The notes below the pieces were generated by a model that did no database searches, was not told where the DNA came from, and saw nothing but the letters and a program-made list of their open reading frames with translations. Below, piece after piece: positions 45,801 through 56,799 of a stretch of DNA of 64,000 nucleotides. A program made the translations under genes and the position numbers. Location: the NCBI GenBank assembly GCA_960531495.1, contig OY482847.1, forward strand, positions 21,892,066-21,956,065. The letters run 5' to 3'. Source of the stretch: Zeus faber (Eukaryota > Chordata > Actinopteri > Zeiformes > Zeidae). The stretch's first letter is position 1, and the number at the start of each line of letters is the position of its first letter.

Positions 45801-46268
45801 TGGTACCAGCGAGCTCCAGCATTCAGTGACGTGGCTGTTACGCTTGAGGATTGTACTCGTAACATACTTGATGTTGAAATGTTGGTATTATTTTCTTATT
45901 TTTCTTTAAAACCACACAAACTTTCATCAATCAGATCAGAAATGATCTGTTAGAATATTGATGTCTTTGACAAACTATTGGTCCTGTAACAATCTCCATC
46001 TGTTTGAAAAACATTTGTAAATCTGGCATGGAAAGACATACAGGTCAATTGTTTTAGTATTTGCTTTGTATTTATTAAGTCAGACGTTTAAATGTTACAA
46101 CATTTTTAAAAAATGATTAAAGACAGGACATTATTTTATATTTTTGAACATAATGACCTGCAAAATATTTCTGCTATAACAATGCATGCATGCTCATTAA
46201 TATAGTAGGGTGAGGTTGCTCAGTGAGTGTCTTTACACTGCAAGCTTCTTCTCAGGGTGTTTCCATCC

Positions 46269-46816
46269 TCAGTACTTGTTGGGCAGTCCTTTAGGTCTGT
46301 AGTGGTTGGGATCACCTCCATTGCGTCCCCAGCGGTTCGCTTCCTGGTCAGCAGCTGAGTCCAAATGTCCCCGGCCACTGCTTCCCTGAACCATCTCTCT
46401 GGCATCACTAGAACACAGTCACACACATTGAATGGACCGACACCTCATGAAGAGAATTTAAATAAATGAAGTGAGCATTTATTCATTTCATACCTGATAA
46501 CTGCAGCTGCCCATCTGCCCCCTGGTCCTCTTCGGGCAGCATCATAGTTTCCCCTGGCATGAAAGTATTTGTCTGAGTTCTTCCAGTTTGCCTCCCTCAT
46601 GTCACCGTATGCACGCCACATATCACGAGCTCCTGATTAGGAAAGAGAAAAGGTGTAAAAAGGGATAAATCATCTTCCATAAAGCAATAAACATTTACAT
46701 ATTTTCTGTCCAAAGTAAGTGAAGTTTTTACCTCCAAAAGCTTCCCTGGGGAAGTTGTACCACTGGGCCTGAGTTCCCACAGCCACAAGTAGAAGTCCTG
46801 CTAGGATCAGCTGCAT
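46269..46816 (-). CDS. saa: serum amyloid A, copy 4
   Basis: Coding exons 46816-46732, 46632-46494 and 46407-46269; 120 residues; intact frame. It is the counterpart of copy 2 in the duplicated block, but it differs in coding detail: EAFGG at the exon 1/2 junction (unique in the array), [25 protein letters not shown] (His for Arg). The first intron's donor reads gtaaaa, weaker than the gtaaca of the other copies, which could reduce splicing efficiency. All three promoter sites are retained. Confidence 0.95.
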
Positions 46817-47016
46817 GGTTGGAGATGTCTATGAACAAGATGAAGAGGAAAAATGTAAAACAATACAAAAATATACATTAACAAAACTAACCTTCCTGCT
46901 TGTATACTGTATTTTGGTCAATTTATGTCATGTTAAGAATAAGCCTTACATATTTGACAGGATTTTGATGTATCTTGCAAGTTAGTTTTCCACTAATGTG
47001 CACTAATCTGTGTTCT

Positions 47017-47111
47017 CTTATATACTGTTGTTTTCAGGGGTGGCTGGTGGGTTTCTTCATGATGGAAATTCCACAGTTAGAAAGGAGGAGTTAAAATAAC
47101 TTTCACTTTCA
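47017..47111 (-). promoter_or_regulatory. SAA4 promoter: TATA, kappaB-like and ISRE-like sites
   Basis: TATATAA at 47018-47024, kappaB-like GGAATTTCC at 47064-47072 and ISRE-like GAAAGTGAAAGT at 47099-47110 (minus strand), the same as in SAA2. Confidence 0.7.
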
Positions 47112-47119
47112 TCCAAACA

Positions 47120-48633
47120 ACTTGAGGTTATTCCCCATTTGTCCATCTGTAGTAATAACCAGGCTGATATTGCAGCAACTCCATGTAAACAAAGTCCATG
47201 TCTGCGATACACGTCTTATTGATTGTTTCTATAACTTTATTTACACAAGTTTTTCGCACTGTGCTTATTTCTTTAACTGTCAATTACACATTGTTATTCA
47301 CTGTGCAAGAGTCTAGATTAAATTCAGAGCAATTTTACCCCGGTCTAAATCAGTTTTTTATAAACAGAACTAAAAACTAATTGTCATGGAATTACGTTTC
47401 ACTCACAACTTGTTATTTGTGTTACTCAACCAGTTTGGCCAAGCTGTAATACTTCGGCCTCCATCTCAATAGTTTTTGTTATTAATATGTTTAATCCTCT
47501 CAATATGCATGGAATACATAACAAGTGCAAGTTCAATTTTCTCACCTGTTTGTAAATATCTTCTGATGTCCACTTTCCCTCATCGTAGCTCCCATCCAGT
47601 GTGCTCCAGTTGTCCACTAGGTGGCGCACTATCAGTTGTAGTGACCACATGTAAATCCATGAGGAAAGCCAAGCAGTGAGCACACCGTGGAAAGTAGTGT
47701 CATTTGCCAGACAGTGAAAATTGTCCCAAACAGGACCATATGTGTCCTTTTTTAAAACTAAATGGAACAAACTGAATTTACTGGAAAACGAAAGATGGCT
47801 CAATGGGAAATCCACGGATTCCCTGCTCAGAGACACAATTTCCAAAACAAGCAGCCTTTCCTTAAAATAATCTTTACTACATACATGTATATTTATCCAC
47901 CAATCAGAAAGATAAAGCAGAATATTGTTGCCTTGCCAAACCTCTGGTCCTGTCAGGTGATCACTGATTAGGAGATATCACTCTTACTTTTCTGGATGAA
48001 CTTTTGATATATTTTGGGTTTTCTGGAGGGAAGAGAGAGTAAATAAGACATCCTCAAAGTTGGGGTCGCAACCTCACGTGGAGACAGTTTTTAGTGCACA
48101 CGTGACATTTTATTCATATATTTTACATTTCAAAAATTATTGAGTAGGTTTGAAATATATCATAATTTCTATCTTATAAATTTGGAGCTCCTTCTCTGTA
48201 TACGGTATGGAACCCCAATTGCTATTGTTCGGATTTTTATAATTTCCATTCTCCTTGGCACTTTACAGAAGTGTCTGGATCAGGACGACAGCTGCAGCTC
48301 CGGACACGGTTGAGGGGTCGTTAGAACCGGGACGTCACAGACATTTCGTGGTTCAAGTTTAATCTAAATCGATCCACATACGGGGCAGAAATTAGTTAAA
48401 AACCAACAGATTATGACAGGAAGTAGCCGGATGTTCGTGCATCGCTGGCACACCAACGTTCGAAAACTGTCAGATGAGTTTGAGTTTCAGACAAAATGAG
48501 TTTCTGGTGGAAGACACTTGAGACATCATCATCCAATTCCATATCAATGTGCAGGTTGTGGTGCCGAACATCCATTTGCGTTGTGCGTGCAGGGTGGTGT
48601 AGAGTTAGTCGCTCTGTAGTGATTTGAGGTTAC

Positions 48634-48637
<4 letters not shown>
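47120..48637. other. SAA4 upstream spacer
   Basis: Near-identical to 35690-37205, without a recognisable gene. Confidence 0.6.
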
Positions 48638-48705
<68 letters not shown>

Positions 48706-48740
48706 TGTGTGTGTGTGTGTGCGTGCGTGCGTGCGTGTGT
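48638..48740. repeat. (TG)n microsatellite
   Basis: Counterpart of 37206-37304, with a longer TG tract (about 80 bases) and a shorter TGCG part. Confidence 0.97.
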
Positions 48741-48760
48741 ACCATCGTACTTGTTAGACG

Positions 48761-48804
48761 TTCAAGTTCAAGTTCAAGTTCAAGAGATTATTTGTCACAT
48801 ACAT
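48761..48804 (-). mobile_element. very short L2-type LINE-tail insertion
   Basis: 44 bases present here but absent at the matching point of unit A (37320-37326). It consists of four ttcaag repeats followed by agattatttgtcacataca. This is the extreme 3' end of the L2-type family. At most one base of target duplication is visible. Confidence 0.8.
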
Positions 48805-49447
48805 CGGCAGAGCTGTTCGATTGATATTTTATCTCTTTGGTCTTTTTGTAAATTAAGACATTTTTTTCGGATCTAACTCCATGTTAGATGCAGAGTTGTG
48901 TTCCTCCTTGCTTTGCACGATTCGAGGAAGTAGTAGGATACAACATCTGTAGGGCCATAATGAGTTTCATATTCTCTGAATGAATGTGAAAAATCTATTT
49001 TGAAGGGCAAGCACGCAAATTGATGAAATGCTTTTCACTTTAAAGAACTGGGGATATCCCATGCATGTTGAGCACCATCTCTGCTAAGTAAATTCTAAAT
49101 CAATCAGATTCTTATTTTACACTTCTTTTGGTTTTTGGTCTCGAAAAGGTAAAGAGCTAATTTAGCCAGATGACTGACGTGTTAACTAAATGTGAGGTCA
49201 AACCACACCTCAAATTCAGGATTTGAAATCAGACGTGCATTTCCGGTCCCTGCACAAACATAAAAAAAACCCTCACACTCTTGCCTCATGGTAACAAGTG
49301 CTGTGCAACTTCAATGGACCACAGTCACTTTCTTCCATGTCACCCTGTCACCAAGAATTTGGTTATGTTGCTCGGTATTCAAGTCAAGCATATGGATATA
49401 AGTATGTAAAAAAAATAATAACAATAAACACCACAGTACTGTATACC

Positions 49448-49555
49448 GGGGGTGGGGGTAAAGTGATCGATCCAATTGATGCGAGAACCGATCTTGAAAA
49501 CAAAACGTAGTATCTGTTGTATCGATACTTTTGATATTGATCCGCCCACCCCTAA
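49448..49555. mobile_element. small MITE in SAA5 3' flank
   Basis: Counterpart of 37968-38075. Confidence 0.55.
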
Positions 49556-50022
49556 TGGTACCAGCGAGCTCCAGCATTCAGTGACGTGGCTGTTACGCTT
49601 TAGGATTTTACTTGTATCACACCTGATGTTTACATGTTGGTGTTACTTTCTTATTTTTCTTTAAAACCACACACACTTTGATCAATCAGATCAGAAATGA
49701 TCTGTTAGAATATTGTTGTCCTTGACAAACTATTGGTCCTGTAACAATCTCCATCTGTTTGAAAAACATTTGTAAATCTGGCATGGAAAGACATACAGCT
49801 CAATTGTTTTAGTATTTGCTTTGTATGTATTAATTCAGATGTTTAAATGTTACAAAACTTCATGATTATTAACAACAGGGCATTTTTTTAAATATTTTTG
49901 AACATAATGACTTGCAAAGCATTTCTGCTATAACAATGCATGCATGCTCATTAATACAGTAGGGTGAGGTTGCTCAGTGAGTGTCTTTACACTGCAAGCT
50001 TCTTCTCAGGGTGTTTCCATCC

Positions 50023-50570
50023 TCAGTACTTGTTGGGCAGTCCTTCAGGTCTGTAGCGGTTGGGATCACCTCCATTGCGTCCCCAGCGGTTCGCTTCCTG
50101 GTCAGCAGCTGAGTCCAAATGTCCCCGGCCACTGCTTCCCTGAACCATCTCTCTGGCATCACTAGAACACAGTCACACACATTGAATGGACCGACACCTC
50201 ATGAAGAGAATTTAAATAAATGAAGTGAGCATTTATTCATTTCATACCTGATAACTGCAGCTGCCCATCTGCCCCCTGGTCCTCTTTGGGCTGCATCATG
50301 GTTTCCCCTGGCATGAAAGTATTTGTCTGAGTTCCTCCAGTTTGCCTCCCTCATGTCACCGTATGCACGCCACATATCACGAGCTCCTGATTAGGAAAGA
50401 GAAAAGGTGTAAAAAGGGATAAATCATCTTCCATAAAACGATAAACATTTACCTATTTTCTGTCCAAAGTAAGTGAAGTTGTTACCTCCAACAGCTTCCC
50501 TGGGGAAGTTGTACCACTGGGCCTGAGTTCCCACAGCCACAAGTAGAAGTCCTGCTAGGATCAGCTGCAT
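50023..50570 (-). CDS. saa: serum amyloid A, copy 5
   Basis: Coding exons 50570-50486, 50386-50248 and 50161-50023; 120 residues; intact. Shares EAVGG with copy 3, its counterpart in unit A. In exon 2 it resembles copies 6 and 7 ([12 protein letters not shown]) with AAQRGPGG. The end is RPEGLPNKY, shared with copies 6 and 7. So the gene looks like a mosaic of the unit A/B lineage and the copy 6/7 lineage, consistent with gene conversion. TATA, kappaB-like and ISRE-like sites are all present. Confidence 0.95.
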
Positions 50571-50771
50571 GGTTGGAGATGTCTATGAACAAGATGAAGA
50601 GGAAAAATGTAAAACAATACAAAAATATACATTAACAAAAACTAACCTTCCTGCTTGTATACTGTAATTTGGTCAATTTATGTCATGTTAAGAATAAGCC
50701 TTACATACTTGACAGGATTTTGATGTATCTTGCAAGTTAGTTTTCCACTAATGTGCACTAATCTGTGTTCT

Positions 50772-50866
50772 CTTATATACTGTTGTTTTCAGGGGTGGCT
50801 GGTGGGTTTCTTCATGATGGAAATTCCACAGTTAGAAAGGAGGAGTTAAAATAACTTTCACTTTCA
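50772..50866 (-). promoter_or_regulatory. SAA5 promoter: TATA, kappaB-like and ISRE-like sites
   Basis: TATATAA at 50773-50779, kappaB-like GGAATTTCC at 50819-50827 and ISRE-like GAAAGTGAAAGT at 50854-50865 on the minus strand. Confidence 0.7.
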
Positions 50867-50879
50867 TCCAAACAACTCA

Positions 50880-53430
50880 AGGTTATTCCCCATTTGTCCA
50901 TCTGTAGTAATAACCAGGCTGATATTGCAGCAACTCCATGTAAACAAAGTCCATGTCTGCGATACACTTGTTATTGATTGTTTCTATAACTTTATTTACA
51001 CAAGTTTTTAGCACTGTGCTTATTTCTTTTACTGTCACACATAGTGACACACATTGTTATTACTAAATATATATATTTTAGGAACAGAACTAAAAAACAA
51101 TTTTAGTAAAATTAAAATTTTACCTGCATCTCTTTTTTCTTATGTTACTCAACAAGTTTGGCCAAGTTGTGTAACTTTGCCTCCATCATAATTTTTTTTT
51201 TTTTATGTATACAGTATAATCCTCCGAAGATGCATGGAATAAATAATGTAATGATTTTAGTCACAAGTGCAAGTCAAATTTTCTCATCGCATTTCTAAAT
51301 CTGTTACTGTTTGTAAATATCTTCTGATGTCCACTTTCCCTCATCATAATTCCCATCCAGTGTGCTCCAGTTGTCCACCAGGTGGCGCACTATCAGTTGT
51401 AGTGACCACATGTAAATCCATGAGGAAAGCCAAGCAGTGAGCACACCGTGGAAAGTACTGTCATTTGGGCAGACAGTGAAAATTGTCCTAGACAGGACCT
51501 TTCGTGTCCTTTTGTTTAACTAAACAGAACAAACTGAATTTACTGGAAGACAAAAGATGGCTCCATGGGAAATCCACGGATTCCCTGCTCAGAGACACAA
51601 TTTCCAAAACAAGCAGCCTTTCCTTAAAATAATCTTTACTACATACATGTATATTTATCCACCAATCAGAAAGATAAAGCACAATATTGTTGCCTTGCCA
51701 AACTTCTGGTCCTGTCAGGTGATCATTATCTCGGAAATATCACTGTCTTTGTTTTTACTTTTCTGGATAAAATGTTGATATATTCTGGGTTTTTTTACCG
51801 GAGAGACGAGAGTAAATGAGACATCCTCAACCTTAGGGTCGCAACCTCAACACTTTGTAATGGACATGGGACCACAGGACATTTCCAAGACTGATATATT
51901 TATGTTTTATTCATATATCTTACATCTAAATAATTGTTGAGTAGGTTTTAAATGTATCATAATCTTATATAAACCATTTGGAGCTCCCTCCATGTATTTG
52001 TTTATTTAATGTAAAATAAAAGTAGCCTTTGCAATACTGTATTTCACATGAAGTTTCCAACTATTCAGTGTAGAATGTATGCACTTTGACCAGCAATGTA
52101 CTGTCACCTCTGAAACTACAGTAAGAAAGATTGTTATTGAGGTTCATTCTGTTGTTTATAGGCTGAGATGTGAATTACAATCCATAGATTAGAAGTGATG
52201 GCTCCAAAGTAAAAATCTTACTCAATCTTTCCAACTGCTGTTGCCGCGAAAAGTTTGCGACCTAAAAATGGAGTCATTGGCCAAAACAGGTTGAGGAAGC
52301 CTGGATTGTTAGAAATGCCCTGAATGCCTGTAATTTGTTGAACGGAAACCATTTAGGTTTTCAATTGATACTACTTAGAATTATGGTTTGGTTGTTTTTT
52401 TTCCAGTTTCTAGTGTTGTATTGATATTTTTAATAATTGATTTAGTCAGTGAGGTTGATTTGACCCTTGAATGATAGTCATCTTACTCTAACTTAAGTTC
52501 TATGATCACAGGCAAAGTCCTCAGGCTTCGCCCTTATTGGCTTCCCCCGCATGCATGCGTGTCTTACTGAAATTTTGGATGTACCCATCAGCCTATCAGC
52601 TGTGACCTGCCCCTATAAAAGGGCCCTGCGCCCGCTATTCTGCTTCCCAGGGATCTTAAGCGGCCCCAGGAACACAGCAGGGCAGGAAAAGCTGGAGGGC
52701 TTTGCCAATGAACATAGAACTTGAGTTAGAGTGAGCTAACTATCGTTCTATTTCACAAAGGCTCTGTCCTCTAGCTTCGTCCTTATTGGCATACCACACG
52801 CCCTGCTGTCAAGACCCAAGGCAATAGCGGTACAGCTAGCCAACTTATAGGCATAATCACTTCCAAGACACAACGGAGCAGCGGGAACGTTATACTCATA
52901 CCCAGAGTCCCACTTAACAATAGCATTGTGATGCACACCATTTGAGAAGGTCTACAATGTATCTGGACCAATAGTTAAACAAATCCCGCACTGGGACTGT
53001 CCATCCTCATTTGCATACTGGATAAATGGATAACTCTAACTTATCCGCCTAATGTAGTCAGTGTTAGCACTCGACAACAGACGCTGTGCAGAGCACCTAG
53101 GAGGACAGAGATCCTCTAGATAAATCCAGTAGATTAAATCTGAAAAAGGGGCATGGTGACGCCCATGACGCTGCCATGCAAATGTCCTACACTGATACAC
53201 CTCCAAACAGGGCAGTGGACGACACTCTGCAGCAAGTTTTGCCACCTGGCACTCTGCAAGCTTCACTCCACTTGCAGAGTGTCAGGGGGCAAAACGTACC
53301 CAATTTCCGTGTAGGCTTGTGCGATGCCGTCACACTCTTCTTCTTCTTCTTCTTCTTTCGGCTGCTTCACTCCTGCTGGAACCCTTCTGTCACAGATCAC
53401 TCCGGATACTCTTCTCCACCCCCTCCACCC
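50880..53430. repeat. block Z, copy 1 (upstream of SAA5)
   Basis: This block recurs at about 61450-64000 with a constant offset of about 10570 bases and very high identity. It contains the SAA upstream spacer, then a segment with inverted and direct internal repeats (52487-53300), then the start of an RTE fragment. Confidence 0.9.
52487..53300. mobile_element. probable DIRS-type terminal/internal repeat region
   Basis: The segment taacttaagttctatgatca (52491) is inverted at 52700-52735 (gaacatagaacttgagttag). The block cttcgcccttattggc (about 52527) is repeated directly at about 52775 (cttcgtccttattggc). Mixed inverted and direct repeats of this kind are typical of the ends of DIRS-like elements, and a DIRS coding remnant lies nearby (58.2-59.65 kb). 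The link between the two is inference. Minus-strand frames at 52936-52748 and 53266-53036 are open but unrecognised. Confidence 0.45.
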
Positions 53431-53885
53431 TGCCTGCACTCTCTTCTTCACCTCTCTCCCGCACTCTCCGCTGCTTTGGATGATCAACCCCAAGTACTTG
53501 TACTCCTCCGTCTTCTCCACCTACACTCCTTGCATTCTCAGCTTTTCGCTGCCCTCCCTCCCATCCAGGCACATGGATTCTGTCTTACTCCTGCTGACTT
53601 ACATTCCTCTTCTCTCTAACGCATGCCTCCACTTCTCCAGGCTCTCCTCAACCTGCTCCCTACTCTCGCTACAGATCGCAATGTCATCCACGAACATCAT
53701 AGTCCACGGAAACTCCTGCCTGATTTCTTCTGTTAACCTGTCCATCACCATTGCAAACAAGAAAGGGCTCAGAGTTGATCCTTGATGCAATCCCACCTCC
53801 ACTTTGAATGCCTTTGTCACGCCTACTGCACACCTTACTACTGTCTGACTGCCCTCATACATATCCTGTAGCACTCTTACGTACT
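53325..53885 (-). mobile_element. RTE-type LINE, internally deleted
   Basis: On the minus strand: MYEGSQTVVRCAVGVTKAFK, then GLHQGSTLSPFLFAMVMDRL and the catalytic FVDDIAICSES (normally FADDI), with CGREVKKRVQAGWRGWRRVS further on, then a direct jump into the 3' end (KQPKEEEEEE encoded by the GAA-rich tail). The region between thumb and tail, present in the copy at 31.4-31.9 kb, is deleted. Frameshifts are also present. Confidence 0.9.
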
Positions 53886-54549
53886 TCTATGCGAAGAGCG
53901 TCGTTGAGGCCCCTCCCCATAGTCCAGTCCCGCTTGAAAGACTCAGTATAGACGTCATCGGGCCGTTTGACCGCAGTGCCCGCGGGATCATTTTGTGTTA
54001 ATCCATAGTGGATTATGCGACCCAGTACCCCATAGCAGTGCCCCTGCCCAGTGTTACGACCAAAAGTGTGGCGCAGGCGCTGTTTCAGGTCGTCTCCCGA
54101 GTCGGGATTCCGAAAGAAATCCTGACCGACCACGGCACAACCTTTATGTCACGTACACTTCAGGAACTTTATGAGTTACTGGGCGTCCGTTCAATTCAGA
54201 TTCAGCATTTACCATCCCCGGACCGACGGCCTGGTGGAGCGCTTTAAAACACTGAAAAACATGATTTGAAAAATCACGACGATAGCCCTCATTGGGACAA
54301 GTTGTTGGACCCCCTGTTGTTTGTGGTGCGGGAGGTTCCCCAGGCCTCCAGGGGATTTTGTCCCTTTGAACTCCTCTTCGGCAGGAGACCCGGGGGGTGC
54401 TAGACCTAATTAAAGAAAACCAAGAGGAAGGTCCGAGCATCAGTAAGAACGAAATACAGTATGTTATGGACCTGAGAGCAAAGTTGCAGTGTCAGTGCCT
54501 CTTATACGACCGGGGGGCTCTACTCATATAATTTGCACTGGGAGACAAG

Positions 54550-54759
54550 GTGTTAGTGTTGCTCCCTACGTCCAGCTCTAAAATGCTCGTGAAGTGGCAA
54601 GGGCCTTTTGTTGTCACAGGGCGGGCTGTTGAGGTCGATTATGAGGTTGAACGGGCTGACAGGCAGGGGGCCACACAGATTTATCACCTAAACCTCTTAA
54701 AAGAATGGCCGGAGGGGTCCGTGGCTCTGGTCACGCCGGTCATTGTGCAGGATGAGTAG
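54550..54759 (+). pseudogene. Gypsy integrase C-terminal fragment
   Basis: 69 open codons with the chromatin/DNA-binding GPF/Y-type module of Gypsy integrases (MLVKWQGPFVV, residues about 12-22, and YHLNLLKEWPEG near 45-56). It is separated from the integrase core by frameshifts around 54400-54545. Confidence 0.8.
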
Positions 54760-54949
54760 GTCCGGAGGTTCAAAGAGCGGCCGATCATACCGCAGCCCTG
54801 TTAAGTGACCATCTCTCCATCTCGCTGTACTTCAGGGTTGCTTCTCTGATCTGCCCTGCCATGCCTCACGTCCCTCATACACCACCATGTGGAGACGACT
54901 CTTGGGGTGAAGGTGCGCTCTCGGCCATATCGCCTGCCAGAGCACAATC

Positions 54950-55183
54950 GTGCAGGTGAAATTAGAGGCCATGCTGGACATGGGCGTAACAGAGGAGTCC
55001 ACGAGTGACTGGTCTAGTCACAACATGCTGGTGGGTAAGCCCGATAGGTCGCTCCGGCTCTGTGTGGACTACCAAAGGGCGAATGCAGTGTCAAAGTTCG
55101 ACGCCTACCCGATGCCCCGGGTCGATCAACTTCTCGACCAGTTAGATATGGCTTGTTTTTTCACCACACTCTATTTAACCTAG
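54950..55183 (+). pseudogene. Gypsy reverse transcriptase N-terminal fragment
   Basis: 77 open codons of the RT fingers (GVTEESTSDWSSHNMLVGKP at about 12-31, LCVDYQRANAVSKFDAYPMP at about 37-56, FFTTLYLT at the end, normally FFTTLDLT). The aspartate of the first catalytic motif is replaced by tyrosine, so the enzyme would be dead even without the stops that follow. Confidence 0.85.
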
Positions 55184-55942
55184 GGCCATTGGCAGATTCC
55201 CTTGTCTCAAGAGTCCAAGGAAAAACCTGTGTTCTCCACTCTGTTTGGCTGTGCTGCTTTCACACAGTTCCGGGTTGTTCGGTGCCCCAGCCACTTTTCA
55301 GAGACTCATGGACTGCGTCCTACATCCGCATGTAGCATACGCCACAGCCTACCGAGACGATATAGATAACCGAGATGAAGTGAGTTATGAAGTGAGTTCC
55401 TCAGGCATTTATTTTTCTTTTTCTATTTCAATTTGCGCTGGGGGGAGGGTACAATCCTATTAACGTGAGAATCGATCTTGAAAACGAGACGTAGTGTAGT
55501 GCATTCAAAGACGTGGCTGTTACACTGTAGGGTTGTACTTGTAACATACTTGATGTTGACATGTTACTTTCTTATCTTTCTTTAAAACCACACACACTTT
55601 GATCAATCAGATCAGAAATGCTCTGTTAGAATATTGATGTCTTTGACAAACTATTGGTCGCGTAACAATCTCCATCTGTTTGAAAGAAAATTTTAAATCT
55701 GGCATGGAAAGACATACAGCTCAATTGTTTTAGTATTTGCTTTGTATTTATTAAATCAGACGTTTAAATGTTACAACACTTCATGAATTATTAACAACAG
55801 GGCATTTTTTTATATTTTTGAACATAATGACTTGCAAAACATTTCTGCTATAACAATGCATGCATGCTCATTAATACAGTAGGATGAGGTTGCTCAGTGA
55901 GTGTCTTTACACTGCAAGCTTCTTCTCAGGGTGTTTCCATCC

Positions 55943-56490
55943 TCAGTACTTGTTGGGCAGTCCTTCAGGTCTGTAGCGGTTGGGATCACCTCCATTGCGT
56001 CCCCAGCGGTTCGCTTCCTGGTCAGCAGCTGAGTCCAAATGTCCCCGGCCACTGCTTCCCTGAACCATCTCTCTGGCATCACTAGAACACAGTCACACGC
56101 ATTGAATGGACCGTCACCTCATGAAGAGAATTTAAATAAATGAAGTGAGCATTTATTCATTTGATACCTGATAACTGCAGCTGCCCATCTGCCCCCTGGT
56201 CCTCTTTGGGCAGCATCATGGTTTCCCCTGGCATGAAAGTATTTGTCTGAGTTCCTCCAGTTTGCCTCCCTCATGTCACCGTATGCACGCCACATATCAC
56301 GAGCTCCTGATTAGGAAATAGAAAAGGTGTAAAAAGGGATAAATCATCTTCCATAAAGCGATAAACATTTACATATTTTCTGTCCAAAGTAAGTGAAGTT
56401 GTTACCTCCAGCAGCTTCCCTGGGGAAGTTGTACCACTGGGCCTGAGTTCCCACAGCCACAAGTAGAAGTCCTGCTAGGATCAGCTGCAT
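55943..56490 (-). CDS. saa: serum amyloid A, copy 6
   Basis: Coding exons 56490-56406, 56306-56168 and 56081-55943; 120 residues; intact. EAAGG at the exon 1/2 junction, [20 protein letters not shown] and the end RPEGLPNKY. It is very close to copy 7, from which it differs mainly at AAQR versus AAKR. The TATA box and kappaB-like site are retained, but the ISRE-like site is altered. Confidence 0.95.
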
Positions 56491-56691
56491 GGTTGGAGAT
56501 GTCTATGAACAAGATGAAGAGGAAAAATGTAAAACAATACAAAAATATACATTAACAAAAACTAACCTTCCTGCTTGTATACTGTAATTTGGTCAATTTA
56601 TGTCATGTTAAGAATAAGCCTTACATATTTGATAGGATTTTGATGTATCTTGCAAGTTCGTTTTCCACTAATGTGCACTAATCTGTGTTCT

Positions 56692-56790
56692 CTTATATAC
56701 TGTTGTTTTCAGGGGTGGCTGGTGGGTTTCTTCATGATGGAAATTCCACAGTTAGAAAGGAGGAGTTAAAATAACTTTCACCTTTATCCA
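56692..56790 (-). promoter_or_regulatory. SAA6 promoter: TATA and kappaB-like, ISRE-like altered
   Basis: TATATAA at 56693-56699 and kappaB-like GGAATTTCC at 56739-56747. At the ISRE-like position the minus strand reads ataaaggtgaaagt, so the first GAAA is changed. Confidence 0.65.
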
Positions 56791-56799
56791 AACAACTCA

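Larger units (their letters stand above)
44022..50930. repeat. segmental duplication, unit B (SAA4+SAA5)
   Basis: Near-identical to 32461-39433. It carries the second hAT remnant, the second UGT pseudogene, SAA4, the TG microsatellite and SAA5. It differs by small indels, a 44-base LINE-tail insertion (48761-48804) and scattered substitutions. Because units A and B each carry two SAA genes in the same order, one two-gene block was copied as a whole. Confidence 0.9.
53886..55366 (+). mobile_element. Ty3/Gypsy retrotransposon remnant, integrase before RT
   Basis: The plus strand shows, in order, an integrase core (about 53930-54400, with DYATQYPIAVPLPS, VSRVGIPKEILTDHGTTFMS and ELYELLGVRS), the integrase C-terminal GPF-type module (54550-54759, KMLVKWQGPFVVTGRA and IYHLNLLKEW), and then the start of reverse transcriptase (about 54900-55366, with LEAMLDMGVTEESTSDWSSH, LCVDYQRANAVSKFDAYPMP and a degraded YRDDID). 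Frameshifts and stops interrupt all parts, and no LTRs are seen. Integrase upstream of RT is the order found in the Gmr1-like group of fish Gypsy elements. It abuts the RTE fragment without a gap. Confidence 0.9.
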
